Below the pieces are notes generated by a model. It had not been told where the DNA came from. It saw only the letters and a program-made list of their open reading frames with translations, and did no database searches. From Hyphomonas atlantica corrig. (GTDB lineage Bacteria > Pseudomonadota > Alphaproteobacteria > Caulobacterales > Hyphomonadaceae): a DNA stretch of 64,000 nt. Positions 63,607 to 64,000 of the stretch are shown in pieces (positions within the stretch are counted from its first letter, which is position 1; each line of letters begins with the position of its first letter). Location of the stretch: the NCBI RefSeq assembly GCF_000682715.1, contig NZ_AWFH01000012.1, forward strand, positions 186,001-250,000, given 5' to 3'. The position numbers and the translations under genes are program-made.

Positions 63607-64000
63607 ATGAAACGCTCACGCGGGCGCAATCGTCGCTCAGGCGGCAATAACCAGAACAATCACAACAATCCGAATCGTCACTATGAAAGTGTTGGTCCGG
63701 ACGTGAAGATCCGTGGCTCTGCCCAGCAGGTTCTGGACAAGTATCAACAGTATGCGCGCGACGCCCAGACAAGTGGCGACCGCATCCTGTCAGAAGCCTA
63801 TTACCAGTTCGCAGAACACTATCAGCGCATTGTTGCGAAGCAGCAGGAAGCGAAAGAGCGCGCCCAGCAGCAGCGCCAGCAGAGCCGTGACAATCGCCGC
63901 GATGATCGCGACGACAATGACGACAACAATTCTGACAATGACGCCTCTCCAAAGCAGGAGGCCGAGGTCGAGTCCCGCAACAAGAGCCGGGATGAAGACA
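63607..64000 (+). CDS. DUF4167 protein, cut at right edge
   Basis: 131 residues seen. KRSRGRNRRSGGNNQNNHNNPNRHYESVGPDVKIRGSAQQVLDKYQQYARDAQTSGDRILSEAYYQFAEHYQRI is the DUF4167 signature, an alphaproteobacteria-specific domain; the remainder is a Gln/Arg/Asp-rich disordered tail. Basic N-terminus and tail suggest nucleic-acid binding (inference). An in-frame ATG at 63598 is an alternative start. The prfA-prmC-DUF4167 order is typical of the class. Confidence 0.9.
   Translation, partial: MKRSRGRNRRSGGNNQNNHNNPNRHYESVGPDVKIRGSAQQVLDKYQQYARDAQTSGDRILSEAYYQFAEHYQRIVAKQQEAKERAQQQRQQSRDNRRDDRDDNDDNNSDNDASPKQEAEVESRNKSRDED

Overview
The window is a GC-rich bacterial chromosome segment densely packed with about 62 protein genes on both strands. 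The gene set points to an alphaproteobacterium of the Caulobacterales type, most likely Hyphomonadaceae. The evidence is the cell-cycle hybrid kinase CckA, the flagellin regulator FlbT, a DksA with only one of the four zinc cysteines, a prfA-prmC-DUF4167 cluster, a rodZ-like/ispG pair and a lysC-ptsP pair. The genus is inference. I saw no rRNA, tRNA, CRISPR array, insertion sequence or integrase, so this reads as core and lineage-specific chromosome rather than an island.

Layout. 1-10.4 kb is mostly minus strand: a truncated DUF3604 lipoprotein, a universal stress protein with a small partner, a leucine-dehydrogenase-type enzyme, TrkH (plus strand), a very acidic disordered protein, a thioredoxin-DUF1131-like lipoprotein, a thiolase and a GmhB-like phosphatase. 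10.5-18.2 kb holds a drug-type MFS pump, a LemA/DUF2207 pair, a vWA (CoxE-like) protein with an alpha/beta hydrolase, and an ArsR-SRPBCC pair with a clear double operator. 18.2-23 kb carries MscS, DUF2270, a WYL regulator facing a VOC protein, and a MoxR ATPase. 23.3-28.1 kb has a motility/stringent-response flavour: flbT with an overlapping unknown gene, marC, an unknown bitopic membrane protein, dksA and a divergent FliM-family protein. 28-36.6 kb contains TerC, a DUF885 lipoprotein peptidase, CckA, an Asp-nucleophile hydrolase, a LexA-like S24 regulator, and a VOC/carboxymuconolactone-decarboxylase-like pair facing a LysR regulator.

37.8-38.1 kb is a protein-free gap with a promoter, a folded RNA with CCUCC-rich unpaired segments, and an intrinsic terminator. 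I regard this as a likely small RNA and the best candidate novelty. 38.1-50.7 kb holds dps, an aspartate aminotransferase, uvrC, a TetR/MpaB-like pair, MerC, an M20 peptidase, a GPH-type transporter, DUF924, ubiG and lysC. 50.7-64 kb holds ptsP (EI-Ntr), a RodZ-like protein and ispG, two secreted unknowns, a TRIC channel, an acyltransferase facing a membrane LytTR regulator, a CE15-like esterase lipoprotein, MAPEG, prfA, prmC and the start of a DUF4167 gene.

Functional threads: cell-cycle/motility control (CckA, FlbT, FliM-like), stress and nutrient signalling (DksA, EI-Ntr, Usp, Dps), translation termination (prfA/prmC), envelope biology (RodZ-like, LemA/DUF2207, lipoproteins, acyltransferase) and several small divergent regulator-target pairs with visible palindromic operators.
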